DNA of 64,000 nt. Source: JTS-AC122 sp050246015 (GTDB lineage: Bacteria > Planctomycetota > Phycisphaerae > Phycisphaerales > UBA1924). The notes under the pieces are model-generated. The model made no database searches. It worked only from the letters and a program-made list of their open reading frames with translations, and was not told the origin of the DNA. Numbering within the stretch: position 1 is the first letter of the stretch; every line of letters starts with the position of its first letter. The position numbers and the translations under genes are program-made. Shown piece by piece: positions 63,228 through 64,000 of this stretch. Where the stretch lies: positions 1 through 64,000 of the forward strand of contig JBFWWU010000021.1 of NCBI GenBank assembly GCA_050246015.1, given 5' to 3'.

Positions 63228-64000
63228 ATGCGATCCACTCGCGCCATCCTGTCCGTCCTCGTGCCCGCGCTCGGCGCCGCCGCCGCCGCCTGCGGTCAAT
63301 CAAGCGTCCGCATGCCCTCGGAGTTTGAGATCCCCGGGTCCGAACTCGGCCGCCTCTTCTCGTACTTCGGCGGCGTGGCGAGTTACTCGACCGCGATCGA
63401 CCCCGTCACCATCCACACCGGCTACTCCTGCCGCGTGGACATCAACTTCCGGCACGACAACTTCTTCCGTCGCGCCGGCGTCGGTGTCGGCACGCTGGGC
63501 ATCGTGCCCCCGGTCCTGGCCGTTCCCCCCGGGGCGGACACCTTCAGCATGACGATCCAACTTCCCGAGCCCGTGCCGGCGGGTGCACTCTCGATCTTCG
63601 CCAGCATCCGCGAGGACGACAACGCCGACGGCGTGATCGACCCCATGACGGGCGACGATCAGTGGGAAACGGTCCCGCTCTTCATCATGCCCGGCACGCA
63701 CGTCTACAACATCCCCATCAGCGCGATGATCGACTCGAACGAGGGAGTCGGGAACGACACGCGCGACTTCACCACCACGCCGCGAATGGCGTTCTTCTTC
63801 ACCATCGAGACCTCGCAGACCTACCCCGGCGGGATCATCGAATCCCCGGTCAGCCTTCGCATCGATCACGCCGGGTTCTACGCTGGTCCGCAGTCGATCC
63901 CCGCCGCGGCGGGGGCGTGCTGCGTCGCCGGCGAGTGCCAGCAACTCACGCAGTCACAGTGCACCGCGCTCGCCGGGGAGTGGCGGGGGGCGGGCACGCC
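63228..64000 (+). CDS. Secreted protein with planctomycete Cys-rich C-terminal motif (cut by window end)
   Basis: The reading frame opens at ATG 63228 and runs through the right edge, giving at least 257 residues. A signal peptide (AILSVLVPALGAAAAACGQ) is followed by a beta-rich domain (IHTGYSCRVDINFRHDNFF, ADGVIDPMTGDDQWETV). Near the edge it reads GACCVAGECQQLTQSQCTAL, similar to a Cys-rich repeat often found at the ends of secreted planctomycete proteins. More sequence is needed to see the rest. The glycine-rich gene lies 103 bases upstream on the same strand. Confidence 0.75.
   Translation, partial: MRSTRAILSVLVPALGAAAAACGQSSVRMPSEFEIPGSELGRLFSYFGGVASYSTAIDPVTIHTGYSCRVDINFRHDNFFRRAGVGVGTLGIVPPVLAVPPGADTFSMTIQLPEPVPAGALSIFASIREDDNADGVIDPMTGDDQWETVPLFIMPGTHVYNIPISAMIDSNEGVGNDTRDFTTTPRMAFFFTIETSQTYPGGIIESPVSLRIDHAGFYAGPQSIPAAAGACCVAGECQQLTQSQCTALAGEWRGAGT

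Overview
The window is high-GC DNA (about two thirds G+C by eye) from a planctomycete, most likely of the Phycisphaerae lineage. Supporting signs are a planctomycete cytochrome/DUF1549/DUF1553 protein paired with a DUF1501 protein, a DUF1800-DUF1501 pair, secreted proteins ending in GC-type dockerin repeats, a Cys-rich C-terminal motif at the right edge, and a fibro-slime domain protein. All of it reads as ordinary chromosome. I see no rRNA, tRNA, CRISPR array, insertion sequence or prophage.

Layout. 0-9.2 kb: a TerC-family exporter behind a manganese (yybP-ykoY) riboswitch, a sodium:solute symporter, the PSD1-type cytochrome/DUF1501 pair and a small lipoprotein. 9.2-20.6 kb: a secretin with a pseudopilin-like tail, small unknowns, a GNAT acetyltransferase, a second TerC fused to a PGPGW domain, an ABC exporter pair and a fibro-slime surface protein. 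20.8-28.8 kb: housekeeping genes (rplT, rpmI, accC, accB, purD), an orphan ABC permease and a Memo-family protein. 29-36.3 kb: a secreted matrixin-like protease with PKD, Ig-like and dockerin modules, a hydantoinase-type hydrolase, and the DUF1800/DUF1501 pair. 36.5-45.2 kb: fabF, tyrosine phenol-lyase, moaC, a BFD-type ferredoxin, a GH20 hexosaminidase beside a hybrid histidine kinase, and a GDP-fucose synthase-like epimerase. 45.2-54.7 kb: a MoxR ATPase, a proline-rich secreted protein, a giant double amidohydrolase, rhodanese-pabB and a DUF1579 protein. 55-64 kb: a helical-repeat protein, fabI, nadC, another dockerin protein, a glycine-rich secreted protein behind a sigma-54 promoter, and a secreted protein cut by the window end.

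Co-functioning sets. accB-accC, fabF and fabI are fatty-acid synthesis genes in three separate places. DUF1501 proteins sit with two different partner families and probably act in the cell envelope. The secretin, fibro-slime protein, protease and dockerin proteins point to a substantial secreted and surface proteome.

Regulation is the most striking part. The left-edge riboswitch has a visible switching partner beside the start codon. About a dozen genes carry a TANNNT -10-like box 5-8 bases before the start codon, usually without a Shine-Dalgarno sequence, which suggests leaderless mRNAs. One textbook sigma-54 promoter lies at 62.5 kb. No obviously new multi-gene system is present. The best candidates for novelty are the riboswitch architecture, the leaderless promoter class, the secretin-pseudopilin fusion and the tandem amidohydrolase with one degenerate half.
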